Below, one piece after another: positions 15,206 to 24,100 of a stretch of DNA of 64,000 nt. The notes beneath the pieces are model-generated. The model searched no databases. It saw only the letters and a list, made by a program, of their open reading frames with translations, and had not been told where the DNA came from. The translations under genes and the position numbers were made by a program. This DNA comes from Planctomycetota bacterium (GTDB lineage: Bacteria > Planctomycetota > J058). Numbering within the stretch: position 1 is the stretch's first letter; each line of letters opens with the position of its first letter. The stretch lies in assembly GCA_023954375.1 (NCBI GenBank), contig JAMLIC010000001.1:496001-560000 (forward strand), given 5' to 3'.

Positions 15206-17433
15206 GTCCGCTCCGGGCCCCGCGCCCCCCCGACGCGAGAAGGGAAGTGTACCCCGGCCCGGCCGGGCATGTCACCCGGGCGCCGCTGATGTCCCGATTC
15301 AGGAACGGCCGGCGGGGGCCCTGCGCTCGAGGCCGCGGGCCCACAGGGGCGGCGCGGCGGCGCCCGCTCGCGGCGCCCCGGCGAGGCGGCGCGCGCGGGC
15401 GGCCTGGCGCGCGCCCCTGGCGTCCCCCCGCCCCCTCCGGCGGCCGGCGCGGCCGGCTGCTCCGCCTCGCGCTCCGGCAGGTCCGCCGGCGCCCGGCGCT
15501 CGGGGTCCCACAGCAGCGTCGGCGGGAGCTCGTAGATGAACGTCGACGGCCGCCGCCGCTCGTCGGCGGGGTTCCTGGCCTTGCGGAGGCCGGCGTAGGT
15601 GAGCACGAGCCGCTTGCGGGCCCGCGTGAAGGCCACGTAGGCCAGCCGGCGCTCCTCCTCGAGCTGCCCCTCGGCGAGCGCGCGCTCGTGGGGGAAGAGC
15701 CCCTGCTCGAGGCCGACGACGAACACGACGTCGAACTCGAGGCCCTTGGCCGCGTGCACGGTCGTGAGCGTGACCTTGTCCGGCGCCTCCTCGTCCTTGC
15801 GGTCCTGCCCGTCGAGGAGGGCCAGGCGGTCGAGGAACCCGCGCGCCCCGGCCTCGCCGCCTCTCGCCGCGCGCCGGTCGGCGTCGCGCGCGGCGTCGAC
15901 GAGCACGCCCAGGTTGTCGGCGCGGGCCGCGCCGTCCTCGCCGCCCTGGCGCAGGGCGGCCTCGAGGCCGCTGCGCTCGAGGACCTTCTGCACCAGCGGC
16001 GCCGCCGGGCCGCTCGCCGCGCCGTTGACCTCGCGCACCAGCGCCGCGAAGCCCAGGAGCGCCTCGCGCGTGGCGCGCGTGACCGTGGGCAGCTCGCCCG
16101 CGCGCCCGCAGGCCTCGACGATCGACACCCCGTGGCGGCGCTGGAGCTCGTGCACCTTGTCGAGCGTGGCCTTGCCCACGCCCTTGCGCGTGCTGCGCAG
16201 GGCGCGCAGGGCGGCGAGGTCGTCCCTCGGATTCACGGCCAGCTTCACCAGGGCGAGCGCGTCCTTGATCTCGGCCCGGTCGAAGAACGAGACCGCCCCG
16301 GCCGTCGCGCAGGGGACGTTGCGCTTGAGCAGCGCCTCCTCGTAGCGCTCCGCCTGCTTGCCCGCGCGGTAGACCACCGCGACCTCGTGCGGCGAGGTGC
16401 CCATGGCGATCACCTCCTCGACGCGGCGGGCGACGTAGTCGGCCTCGAGGTCCTCGTCGAGGCAGCGGCGCACCTCGATCGGCAGCCCGTCCTCCTCGCG
16501 GCCCGGGCGCAGCTGCTTGTCCTTGCGCACGGCGTTGTGGCCGATGAGGTGGTTGGCGGCCTCGAGGATGGTCGGCGACGAGCGGTAGTTGCGCTCGAGG
16601 AGCACGACCTTGGCGCCGGGGAAGTCCTCCTCGAAGCGCAGGATGTTGCCCATGTCGGCGCCGCGCCAGCCGTAGATCGACTGGTCGGGGTCGCCGCACA
16701 CGCAGATGTTCCGCCGCGGCCCGGCGAGGAGGCGCGCCAGGCGGTACTGGGCGTGGTTCGTGTCCTGGTACTCGTCGACGAGCACGAACTCGAGCCGCCC
16801 CTGCACGAGGGCCAGGGCGTCGGGGTCGCGCTCGAGGAGGAGGACGACCTGCGCCACGAGGTCCTCGAAGTCGAGGGCGTTGCGCGCGCGCTGCAGGTCG
16901 CGGTAGACGGGCAGCACGGCCGCGGCCGCCCGGTCGAGGTCGCTCGTCGCCTGCGCCGCGAACGCCGCGTCGTCGAGCTTCTCCTTGGCCCGGCCGATCG
17001 CGTGGGACAGCGCCGGCGCGCGGAAGCGCTCGACGTCGACGCGCGCGGCGACGGCCGCCTCGCGGACGAGGGCGAGCTGGTCGTCCTCGTCCAGGATCGA
17101 GAAGTCCTTGCGGATCCCGGCCCGCGGGCCCAGCTCGCGCAGGAGCCGCACGGCGAAGGCGTGGAACGTGGCCACGACCGGGCCGTCTCTCCCGGCGGCG
17201 GCGACGTCGGGCACGAGCGCGTGGATGCGCTCGCGCATCTCGCCCGCAGCCTTGTTCGTGAACGTGATCGCCACGATCGACCCCGGCCGGGCGCCGGTGC
17301 GGATCAGGTGGGCCACGCGGCGCGTGATCACCCGCGTCTTGCCCGACCCGGCGCCGGCCAGGATGAGGAGGGGGCCGTCGCGGTGGAGGACCGCGTCGCG
17401 CTGCTCGGGGGTGAGGTCGGCGTGGAGGGTCAT
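15202..17433 (-). CDS. pcrA: UvrD/PcrA-type superfamily 1 DNA helicase
   Basis: A 743-residue ATP-dependent 3'-5' helicase acting in nucleotide-excision and mismatch repair and in clearing stalled forks. The visible motifs are the Q-motif/Walker A region (LAGAGSGKTR, Lys32), ATFHAFA (Ia/Ib), Walker B VDEYQDT (219-225), motif III GDPDQSIYGWRGA (247-259), motif IV ERNYRSSPTIL, motif V TVHAAKGLEFD and motif VI AYVAFTRARKRL. It is shorter than UvrD of E. coli. After DPERR the tail is ~90 residues of Pro/Ala/Arg-rich sequence with no C-terminal Tudor-like domain. That could be natural or a frame change in the G-rich stretch near 15420. UvrD and PcrA names cannot be distinguished here. Confidence 0.95.
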   Translation of the reverse strand: MTLHADLTPEQRDAVLHRDGPLLILAGAGSGKTRVITRRVAHLIRTGARPGSIVAITFTNKAAGEMRERIHALVPDVAAAGRDGPVVATFHAFAVRLLRELGPRAGIRKDFSILDEDDQLALVREAAVAARVDVERFRAPALSHAIGRAKEKLDDAAFAAQATSDLDRAAAAVLPVYRDLQRARNALDFEDLVAQVVLLLERDPDALALVQGRLEFVLVDEYQDTNHAQYRLARLLAGPRRNICVCGDPDQSIYGWRGADMGNILRFEEDFPGAKVVLLERNYRSSPTILEAANHLIGHNAVRKDKQLRPGREEDGLPIEVRRCLDEDLEADYVARRVEEVIAMGTSPHEVAVVYRAGKQAERYEEALLKRNVPCATAGAVSFFDRAEIKDALALVKLAVNPRDDLAALRALRSTRKGVGKATLDKVHELQRRHGVSIVEACGRAGELPTVTRATREALLGFAALVREVNGAASGPAAPLVQKVLERSGLEAALRQGGEDGAARADNLGVLVDAARDADRRAARGGEAGARGFLDRLALLDGQDRKDEEAPDKVTLTTVHAAKGLEFDVVFVVGLEQGLFPHERALAEGQLEEERRLAYVAFTRARKRLVLTYAGLRKARNPADERRRPSTFIYELPPTLLWDPERRAPADLPEREAEQPAAPAAGGGGGTPGARARPPARAASPGRRERAPPRRPCGPAASSAGPPPAVPESGHQRRPGDMPGRAGVHFPSRVGGARGPERT

Positions 17434-17551
17434 GGGACCTGCGGCAGATGCGCTCGCGAGGGCGGGCGATCGGCGTGAGTCCCGGACTGCACCGCTCCGC
17501 CCGTCCCCATCGCTCGCTCTGGCGGGTGAATCTATGCGATGGGTCCGACAG

Positions 17552-18265
17552 TCACGGGCGGCGACGGGCGAAGAACAGCACGTCCTCCTCCTCGCGCCCC
17601 TCGTCGAACAGCTCGTCGCGCCAGGGGACGCGCTCGACGGCGACGTCGTCGAACACCTCGCCCAGGGCGCGGGCGAAGCGCGGGTCGTCGTCGCCGGCCG
17701 ACCAGACGCCGAGGAGGCCGCCGGGCGCCAGGTGCGCGGCGACGCGCCGCAGGCCCTCGGCCGTGTAGAAGGCGCCGCTCGCGCGGTCGAGCGGCTCGTC
17801 GGGCGTGTGGTCGACGTCGATGAGCACGAGGTCCCAGCGCTCGTCGTCCGGCGGGCCGAGGAGGCCGGCGTAGGCGTCGCCCTCGACCACCTCGAGGCGC
17901 GGGTCGGCCTGGAGCTCGGCCGCGAGCGGCACGAGGCCGCGGCGGAGCCAGCCGATCACCGCCGGGAGGAGCTCGACCACGCGCACGGCCGCGACGCGCG
18001 GGCTCGCGAGCGCCGCCCGGGCCGTGAAGCCCAGGCCCAGGCCCCCCACGAGCACGCGCAGGCCCTCGCCGCCGTGGCGCGCGACCGCGCGGGCGGCCAG
18101 CGCCTCCTCGGAGGCGGTGTTGAGGCTGCTCATGAGCAGCTCGTGGTCGATCGTCACCTCGGTGACGACGACCCCCGGACGCCCGAGGAGCTCACGCCGG
18201 CGCAGGCACAGCCCGCCGATCGGCGTGTCGGCCCAGTCGAGGATCTCGAAGACCGGTCGGGTCAC
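17552..18265 (-). CDS. Spermidine-synthase-fold methyltransferase-like protein
   Basis: A 237-residue Rossmann-fold protein related to polyamine aminopropyltransferases. The glycine-rich nucleotide-binding loop is VLVGGLGLGFTA, followed by an acidic residue at the end of strand 2 (VVELLPAVIGW), a GDAY motif and the LVLIDVDHTP segment where spermidine synthases have the catalytic Asp. The N-terminal beta hairpin that forms the tetramer in true spermidine synthases is short. It could use decarboxylated SAM or SAM; substrate unknown. The stop of this gene and the start of the ArsR gene upstream are nearly contiguous (18265 and 18267), so it may be co-transcribed with the ArsR regulator. Confidence 0.78.
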   Translation of the reverse strand: MTRPVFEILDWADTPIGGLCLRRRELLGRPGVVVTEVTIDHELLMSSLNTASEEALAARAVARHGGEGLRVLVGGLGLGFTARAALASPRVAAVRVVELLPAVIGWLRRGLVPLAAELQADPRLEVVEGDAYAGLLGPPDDERWDLVLIDVDHTPDEPLDRASGAFYTAEGLRRVAAHLAPGGLLGVWSAGDDDPRFARALGEVFDDVAVERVPWRDELFDEGREEEDVLFFARRRP

Positions 18266-18266
18266 G

Positions 18267-18617
18267 TCAGTCCTCCGGCACGAGGTGGGCGCGGACCGCC
18301 TCGAAGCGGCGGGCGAGCGAGCCGCACACGAGCTCGCACAGCGCGTGGACCGACGGGTCGTCGATCCGGTAGCGGACGAACAGGCCGTCCTTGCGCCGGG
18401 CCAGCAGGCCCTGGTCGGTGAGCAGCGCCAGGTGCTTGCTGGCGTTCGCCTGGCTGGTCCCGGTCGCCTCGCACAGCTCCTGCACGGTCCGCTCGCCCTC
18501 GAAAAGGGCCTGGAGCAGCCCGAGCCGCGTGGGGTCGGCCAGCGCCTTGAAGCGCTGGGCCACGAGCTCGAGCGCCTCGCGCGAGAGCGGCGCCTTCTGC
18601 TTCCTCTTGCCCGCCAT
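18267..18617 (-). CDS. ArsR/SmtB-family repressor, probably controlling the sulfide operon
   Basis: A 116-residue winged helix-turn-helix protein: ALADPTRLGLLQALFEGERT, then TVQELCEATGTSQANASKHLALLTDQGL as the recognition helix region, then a beta wing RRKDGLFVRYRI. No classical metal-binding CxC sits in helix alpha3. The ELCEATG and CELVCG cysteines could form a redox (dithiol) switch as in BigR/SqrR sulfide sensors, where two cysteines form a tri- or tetrasulfide. The ATG at 18617 has GGAGGG upstream and replaces a longer frame that would read across the operator. It is divergent from the persulfide dioxygenase-rhodanese gene, with a perfect inverted repeat between them. Confidence 0.9.
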   Translation of the reverse strand: MAGKRKQKAPLSREALELVAQRFKALADPTRLGLLQALFEGERTVQELCEATGTSQANASKHLALLTDQGLLARRKDGLFVRYRIDDPSVHALCELVCGSLARRFEAVRAHLVPED

Positions 18618-18658
18618 GGCCTTCCCTCCGGGCCGGTCGACCCATCCTACCCACCACT

Positions 18659-18688
18659 TGACTATATCACCGCATGCGAATATAGTCA
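18659..18688. promoter_or_regulatory. Perfect inverted repeat operator TGACTATAT-N12-ATATAGTCA
   Basis: Arms at 18659-18667 and 18680-18688 match perfectly; the spacer contains CGCATGCG, itself a palindrome. This is the only strongly AT-rich patch in the region and lies exactly between the two divergent genes, overlapping where both promoters must be. It is the obvious binding site of the ArsR-family protein. Confidence 0.88.
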
Positions 18689-18705
18689 TGCATAAGGAGG
18701 ACGTC

Positions 18706-20034
18706 ATGAGCACGACGACGACGCGGCGGACGACGGTGGAGGCGCTCAAGCACGACCGCGAGGGGTGCGTGGCCTACATCATCATCGACGAGGGGAGCCG
18801 CGAGGCGCTGGTGATCGACCCGCGCCTCGATCAGGTCGACGCGCTGCAGGCGCGGCTGCGCGCCACGGGGGCGCGGCTCCGCTGGGTGGCGGACACCCAC
18901 ACGCACGCCGACCACCTGTCGGGCGCGCGCAAGCTGGCCGCCCGCGAGGGCGCCGAGCTGCTGGCCCACGCCCGGGCGAAGCTGAAGGCGCCGGCGCGCC
19001 GGGTGCAGGGCGGCGACGCCGTGCCGCTGGGCGGCCTCGAGGTGCGGGTGCTCGACGCCCCGGGCCACACGCCCGACTCGCTGGCCCTGCTGGTCGACGG
19101 GCACCTGTTCACGGGCGACGCCCTGTTCGTGGGCGGCGCCGGGCGCACCGACTTCATGGGCGGGAGCGCGGACGACCTGTTCGACACGTTCCGCCGCTTC
19201 GAGGCCCTGCCCGACGACACGGTCGTCCACCCGGGCCACGACTACGTGGGCACGCCCGAGAGCACCATCGGCGACGAGCGGCGCAAGAACCCGCTCCTGT
19301 CGGAGCACGACCGGGCGAAGCTCGTGGCGCGGCTCGACGTCAAGGGCGCGCCGCCCGCGAACATGGCGGAGATCCTCCGCTTCAACCTCGCGGAGGAGGC
19401 CGACTCGCCGACGATCTCGCCCAGGGACCTCGACGCCCTGCGCCGGGCGGGCGGGGGCCCCTTCCTGCTCGACGTCCGCTCGCCGCTCGAGTTCGAGGCC
19501 GAGCGGCTCGACGGGGCCCGGAACGTCCCGCTGGGCGAGCTGGCCGGGCGGCTCGACGAGGTCCCGGAGGGCGACGAGGTGGTCGTCGTGTGCCGCACCG
19601 GCGTGCGCGCGACCCTGGCCTCGCAGACGCTCCTGCGCCAGGGGCGCCAGGCCCGCGTGCTCGAGGGCGGCGTCGTCGGCTGGCGCAAGGCCGGGCTGCC
19701 CCTGAGGGAGGGGCGCCGCCATCTGGGCGTCGACCGGCAGGTGCAGCTGATCGTCGGCCTGGGCGTGCTCACGGGGACGCTCCTCGGGGCCTTCGTGAAC
19801 CCCTGGTTCCTCGTCCTGGCCGGCTTCTTCGGCGCGGGGCTGACGTTCGCCGGGCTGACGGGCACCTGCGGCCTCGCGGTGGTGCTGATGAAGGCCCCCT
19901 GGAACCGGGCGCCGGCGGGCGAGGGCGGCGGCGCGGTGTGCGCGGTCGGCGGCGCCGGCGGCTCGACCTGCGCCGTGGGCGGGGCCAAGGACGACGCGGC
20001 GCCCTCGACCTGCGCCGTCGGCGGCGCCAGGTGA
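18706..20034 (+). CDS. Persulfide dioxygenase-rhodanese fusion with membrane segment and CAVGGA repeats
   Basis: A 442-residue protein. Residues 1-230 are a metallo-beta-lactamase fold of the ETHE1/Blh/CstB type with metal ligands in THTHADH (His65, His67, Asp69, His70), His121, Asp138 and His178. Residues 240-335 are a rhodanese with active-site loop CRTGVR (Cys296). Residues about 340-395 hold two hydrophobic helices of the YgaP_TM/DUF2892 type. The last 35 residues carry three CAVGGA units (Cys412, Cys422, Cys436). It would oxidise persulfides to sulfite and transfer sulfane sulfur, removing toxic sulfide. AAGGAGG lies five bases before the ATG. An ArsR repressor is divergent and a TauE exporter follows after eight bases. 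The Cys tail is unusual. Confidence 0.92.
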   Translation: MSTTTTRRTTVEALKHDREGCVAYIIIDEGSREALVIDPRLDQVDALQARLRATGARLRWVADTHTHADHLSGARKLAAREGAELLAHARAKLKAPARRVQGGDAVPLGGLEVRVLDAPGHTPDSLALLVDGHLFTGDALFVGGAGRTDFMGGSADDLFDTFRRFEALPDDTVVHPGHDYVGTPESTIGDERRKNPLLSEHDRAKLVARLDVKGAPPANMAEILRFNLAEEADSPTISPRDLDALRRAGGGPFLLDVRSPLEFEAERLDGARNVPLGELAGRLDEVPEGDEVVVVCRTGVRATLASQTLLRQGRQARVLEGGVVGWRKAGLPLREGRRHLGVDRQVQLIVGLGVLTGTLLGAFVNPWFLVLAGFFGAGLTFAGLTGTCGLAVVLMKAPWNRAPAGEGGGAVCAVGGAGGSTCAVGGAKDDAAPSTCAVGGAR

Positions 20035-20042
20035 GGTGAGCC

Positions 20043-20798
20043 ATGACCGCCGTCGCCCTGGCGCTCGGCGCGGTCGTCGGCCTGGTCCTCGGCCTCGTGG
20101 GCGGCGGCGGGAGCATGCTCGCGGTGCCGCTCCTCGGCCTCCTCGGCCTCGACCCGGCCGTCGCGAAGGCCGGCGCCCTGCTGATCGTCGCGGCGGCGGC
20201 GCTCGCGAGCCTCGGCCCGCACGTACGGGCCGGGGCGGTCGACGCGCGCGCCGCCCTGCTCACGGGCGGGGCCGGCGCGCCGGCGAGCCTGATCACGGCC
20301 CTGCTGGCCCGGCGCCTGCCGGGCGCGGCCCAGTCGGCGCTGTTCGCCCTCGTGGCCCTGGTCGCGGGCGCCCTGCTCGCCCGCGGCCCGAGGCGGGGTG
20401 ACCCGGCGCCGTCGTCCGAGCGCGCGCGCGTCGGCCCGGTGCTCCTGGCCGGCGCCGGCGCGGGCGCCCTCACCGGGCTCGTCGGCGTCGGCGGCGGCTT
20501 CGCCGTGGTGCCCGCCCTGACGCTCGTCGCCGGGCTGGCCCCGCGCCGCGCCGTGGCCACGTCGCTCGTCGTCGTGGCCGTCAACGCGCTCGCCGGCCTG
20601 GGGGCGGTGGCCTCCCAGGTCGACCTGCTCGACCGGCGCCTCGTGCTCTTCGCGCTCGGCGCGGCCGCGGCCGGGGTCGGCGGCGGCGCGCTCGCCGGCC
20701 GCGTGCCGCAGGGGCGGCTGAGGCAGCTCCTGGGCGGGCTCCTCCTGGTCGTGGGGCTGGCGATGCTCGTGCTCGCGGGCGTCGAGCTCAGGGCCTGA
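20043..20798 (+). CDS. TauE/SafE-family sulfite (organosulfonate) exporter
   Basis: A 251-residue membrane protein with about eight hydrophobic helices in two homologous halves. Each half begins with a glycine-rich signature (GLVLGLVGGGGSMLAVPLL and GLVGVGGGFAVVPAL). The family exports sulfite, sulfonates or related small anions. Placed eight bases after the persulfide dioxygenase, it most likely removes the sulfite made by that enzyme. It ends overlapping the convergent SnoaL-like gene by 11 bases. Confidence 0.92.
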   Translation: MTAVALALGAVVGLVLGLVGGGGSMLAVPLLGLLGLDPAVAKAGALLIVAAAALASLGPHVRAGAVDARAALLTGGAGAPASLITALLARRLPGAAQSALFALVALVAGALLARGPRRGDPAPSSERARVGPVLLAGAGAGALTGLVGVGGGFAVVPALTLVAGLAPRRAVATSLVVVAVNALAGLGAVASQVDLLDRRLVLFALGAAAAGVGGGALAGRVPQGRLRQLLGGLLLVVGLAMLVLAGVELRA

Positions 20799-21135
20799 CG
20801 AACCACACCCGCGCGATCACGTCGCCGCGCCGCTCGTAGATCGCGACCGCGTCGACCTCGCCGCCGTCGTCGCGCAGGCCGGCGACGCGCTCGACGTCGA
20901 GGACGACGTCGTCGCCGAGCGTCGTGCGGCTGACGAGCGCGGCGTGCAGGGCGGGCCGCGCGAAGAGCGCCCCGTAACGCGCGTGCATGGCCTCGCGCCC
21001 CTGCATGATCACGGCGCCGGTGCGGACGTCGGCGACGACGACGTCCTCGGCGAAGCAGGCGACGAACGCGTCGATGTCGTGCGCGTTGTAGGCGTCGAGC
21101 TGACGCTGCGCGAGGTCGGCGGCGGACGTGGTCAC
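20788..21135 (-). CDS. SnoaL/NTF2-like small protein
   Basis: A 115-residue protein with the NTF2-like cone fold pattern: an N-terminal helix (DLAQRQLDAYNAHDIDAFVACFAED), beta strands VVVADVRTGAVIMQGREAMHARYGALF, VVLDVERVAG, and a terminal IARVWFVRP. Such proteins are ketosteroid-isomerase-like enzymes or simple binding proteins in the cytoplasm. The GTG start lies five bases after the stop of the pseudokinase-kinase gene, so it is the last gene of that operon. No specific substrate is suggested. Confidence 0.82.
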   Translation of the reverse strand: MTTSAADLAQRQLDAYNAHDIDAFVACFAEDVVVADVRTGAVIMQGREAMHARYGALFARPALHAALVSRTTLGDDVVLDVERVAGLRDDGGEVDAVAIYERRGDVIARVWFVRP

Positions 21136-21139
21136 CGGT

Positions 21140-24100
21140 TCACCCTCCTCCTCGCCCCTCGACCTCGGCCAGCAGCCGCCGGACCACGGCCTCGACCTCC
21201 GCGACGTAGCGCTGGGCGGGCAGGTCTCGGGAGCGCTCCCACGCGGCCACGATCCGCCCGTGCGCGTCGACCGTCACCAGGCGCGCGAAGGGGCCGCCCT
21301 GGAAGTCGACCCGCTCCATGCGCGAGATCGTGTTGGCGACCTTGTCCTCGAGCCGCACCCACAGGCCCTTGGCGTGGACGACCGGCGGGATGCTCGCCGT
21401 GGGCTCCGACCGCACCTGGATCACGACGCGGTAGCGGCCGCCGCCGCGGGCGCGCACCTGCTCGCGCAGGGGGTCGAACACGCGCGTGGCCTGGAAGCGG
21501 ACCACGCCGCCGAAGGCGCGGCGGATGTTCACCTTGTCGGCCTCGACCACGACGAGGTGCGGGTCGGCGGGGAGCTCGGGCGCCGCGGCGGCGGCCCCCG
21601 CCTCGACGCCGCTCATGCGCAGGAGGAAGTCGGCCAGCTCGTAGCGCCCCTCCTCGCGGAGGATCGCCGAGACCTCGCGGGCGACCGCGGCCTTCTCGGC
21701 GCGCGCGCGCGCGTGGTCGGGGACGAACGACAGCGCGCGGTCGTAGGTCTCGAGGGCCAGGATGTAGCTCTCGCGCACGACCTCGACGTCCTCGCCGTCG
21801 CGGAACTGCCCGCGCCCGCGCTCGAGCGCCCCCCGGGCGAGCCGGGCCTGCTCCTCGGCCTGGGCGAGCCGCTCGGCGCGCGCCCGCCGCTCCTGCTCGG
21901 CCTGGCGCAGGCGCTCCACCTCGACCAGGCCGCGCTGGGCCGCCTCGCTGTTGCCGTCGAAGCCGAGCGCCTGGACGAACGCGCGCCGCGCGGCGTCGAG
22001 GTCGTCCCGGTCCATGGCCTCGAGCCCCTCCTTCGCCAGGCGCTCCGCCGACTCGGCCGCCTGCGCCCGGACGCGCTCCTGCACCTCCTGCATGCGCTCG
22101 GCGAGCAGGGCCTCCTCGACCTGCCGCAGCCGCGCTGGCGCGGCCTCGGACCCGAAGGCCATGGCCTGGAGGAACGCCGCCTGCGCCTCGCGCAGACGGC
22201 CCGCGGCCAGGTGCGCGTCGCCCTTCGCCTCGTGCTCGGCGGCCCGGCCGAGGTCGCGCCGCAGGAGCTCGTCGCGCCGGTCCTGCGCCTCGCGCACGGC
22301 AAGCGCCTCGGCCACCCGCAGGAGCCCCGTCTTCGCCGCGGGCGGCGGGTCCTCGAAGGCCATGGCCTTCTCGAAGGCCACGCGCGCGGCCTGCAGGTCG
22401 CCCTCCGCCTCCCGCGCGGCGGCCTCGCGGGCGAAGCCCTCGGCCAGCGCGCGGGCCTCCGCGCGCCGCGCCCGCGCCTCCGCCTCCTTGGCCTGGCCCA
22501 TGGCGCGCTCCCGCCCGACCGAGGCGGCCACGTGGTCCGCCTCGAGCGCCAAGGCCTGCGCGTAGCGCTCGAGCGCCCGCTGCGTGTCGTCCTGGGCGAG
22601 CGCCGCGTCGCCCTCCTCGACCAGCCGCGCCACCTCGGCCGTGACGCGCGCCGCCTCGGCGGCGAGCTCGGCCCGGCGCCCGGCGACCAGCACGGCCGCC
22701 CCGCCCGTGACGACGCTCGCGACGGCGGCCGCGGCGACGACGGCGGGCCAGCGCCGGGCGAGCCACTTGCGCGCCTTGTAGCCGAGCGTGGCCTGCCGGG
22801 CGTGGATCGGCAGCCCGCCCAGGAAGCGCTGGATGTCCTCGGCCATCTCCGCCGCCGACTGGTAGCGCCGCTCGCGCTGCTTCTCGAGCGCCTTGAGGAC
22901 GATCGCGTCCACCTCCCACGGCAGCCCGGGCGCCAGCGCGCCGGGGGCCGGCGCCTCCTCGAGGAGGATCCGCGTGAGGACGTCCGTGACCGTCTTGCCC
23001 TCGAACGGCCGGCGCCCGCGGGTCACGACCTCGAACAGGCTGGCGCCGAGGGCGTAGACGTCGCTCCGCGTGTCGATGTCGTTGCCCCGCCCCTCGGCCT
23101 GCTCGGGCGGCATGTAGGCCGGCGTGCCCACGAGCTCGCCCTGCACGGTGAGGAGGCCCCCGGCCTCGCCCACGCGCTTGGCGACGCCGAAGTCGAGGAT
23201 GTGCGGCCTGCCGTCGGCGTCGACCAGGACGTTCTCGGGCTTGAGGTCACGGTGGACGATGCCGCGCGAGTGGGCGTAGTGGACGCCGCGCAGGACCTCC
23301 ACGAAGAGCTGGAGCAGCGCCGGGAGCGTCCAGGCGGGGTCGCGGTAGAGCTCGGACAGGGGCGTGCCGGCCATCAGGTCCATGGCCATGTAGGCCCGAC
23401 CCTCGACCACGCCGCAGTCGTGGACGCGCACGATCGCGGGGTGGTCGAGCCCCGCGGCGGCCTCCGCCTCGTGGAGGAAGCGGCGGCGCGCCGTGTCGTC
23501 GGCGAGCGCGCCGGCGAGCATGACCTTGAGCGCGAAGTAGCGCTCGAGCTCGGCGTGCCGCGCCTTGTAGACGACCCCCATGCCGCCGCGGCCCAGCTCC
23601 TCCTGGAGCACGTACCGGCCGAAGCGGCCGAGCGCCGGGGCGGCGGCGGCGTCGAGCGCGGGGACCGCCTGGCCCGACGCGACCTGCTCGATCAGCCCCA
23701 CGAGCGACGGCGGGGCGCCCCCCTCGACCTCGGCCGCCTTCGCCAGCTGGGCGAACAGGCGCGCGACCTTCTCCGCCGGCGGCCGGCGCGCCGCGGGCCC
23801 GAGCAGGAGCTCGACGAGCCCGCTCAGGCGCGGGGAGGTCGCGGGCGGCAGGACGCGCGCCGCGGGGTCGCCGGTGCCGGCGAGGACGAGGAGGAGGCCG
23901 AGGGCGCGCAGGTCGTGCGCGACGCTCGGGGGCGGCGCGTCGCCCGCCTCCTGCTCGCCGGACGGCTCGCGCAGCCGGCAGGTCCAGGCCAGGTCGACGA
24001 TCACCGGCCCGCGCGGCGTGACGAGCACCGTGTGGGGGGCGAGCGACCCGTGCGGGAGGCCCGCCGCGTGGAGCGCCGCCAGGCCGCCCGCCAGCCCGGC

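Noticed and set aside
18618..18749. Longer N-terminus for the ArsR regulator
   Set aside because: It would run across the operator and the divergent start; the family begins at the ATG 18617 with a ribosome-binding site.
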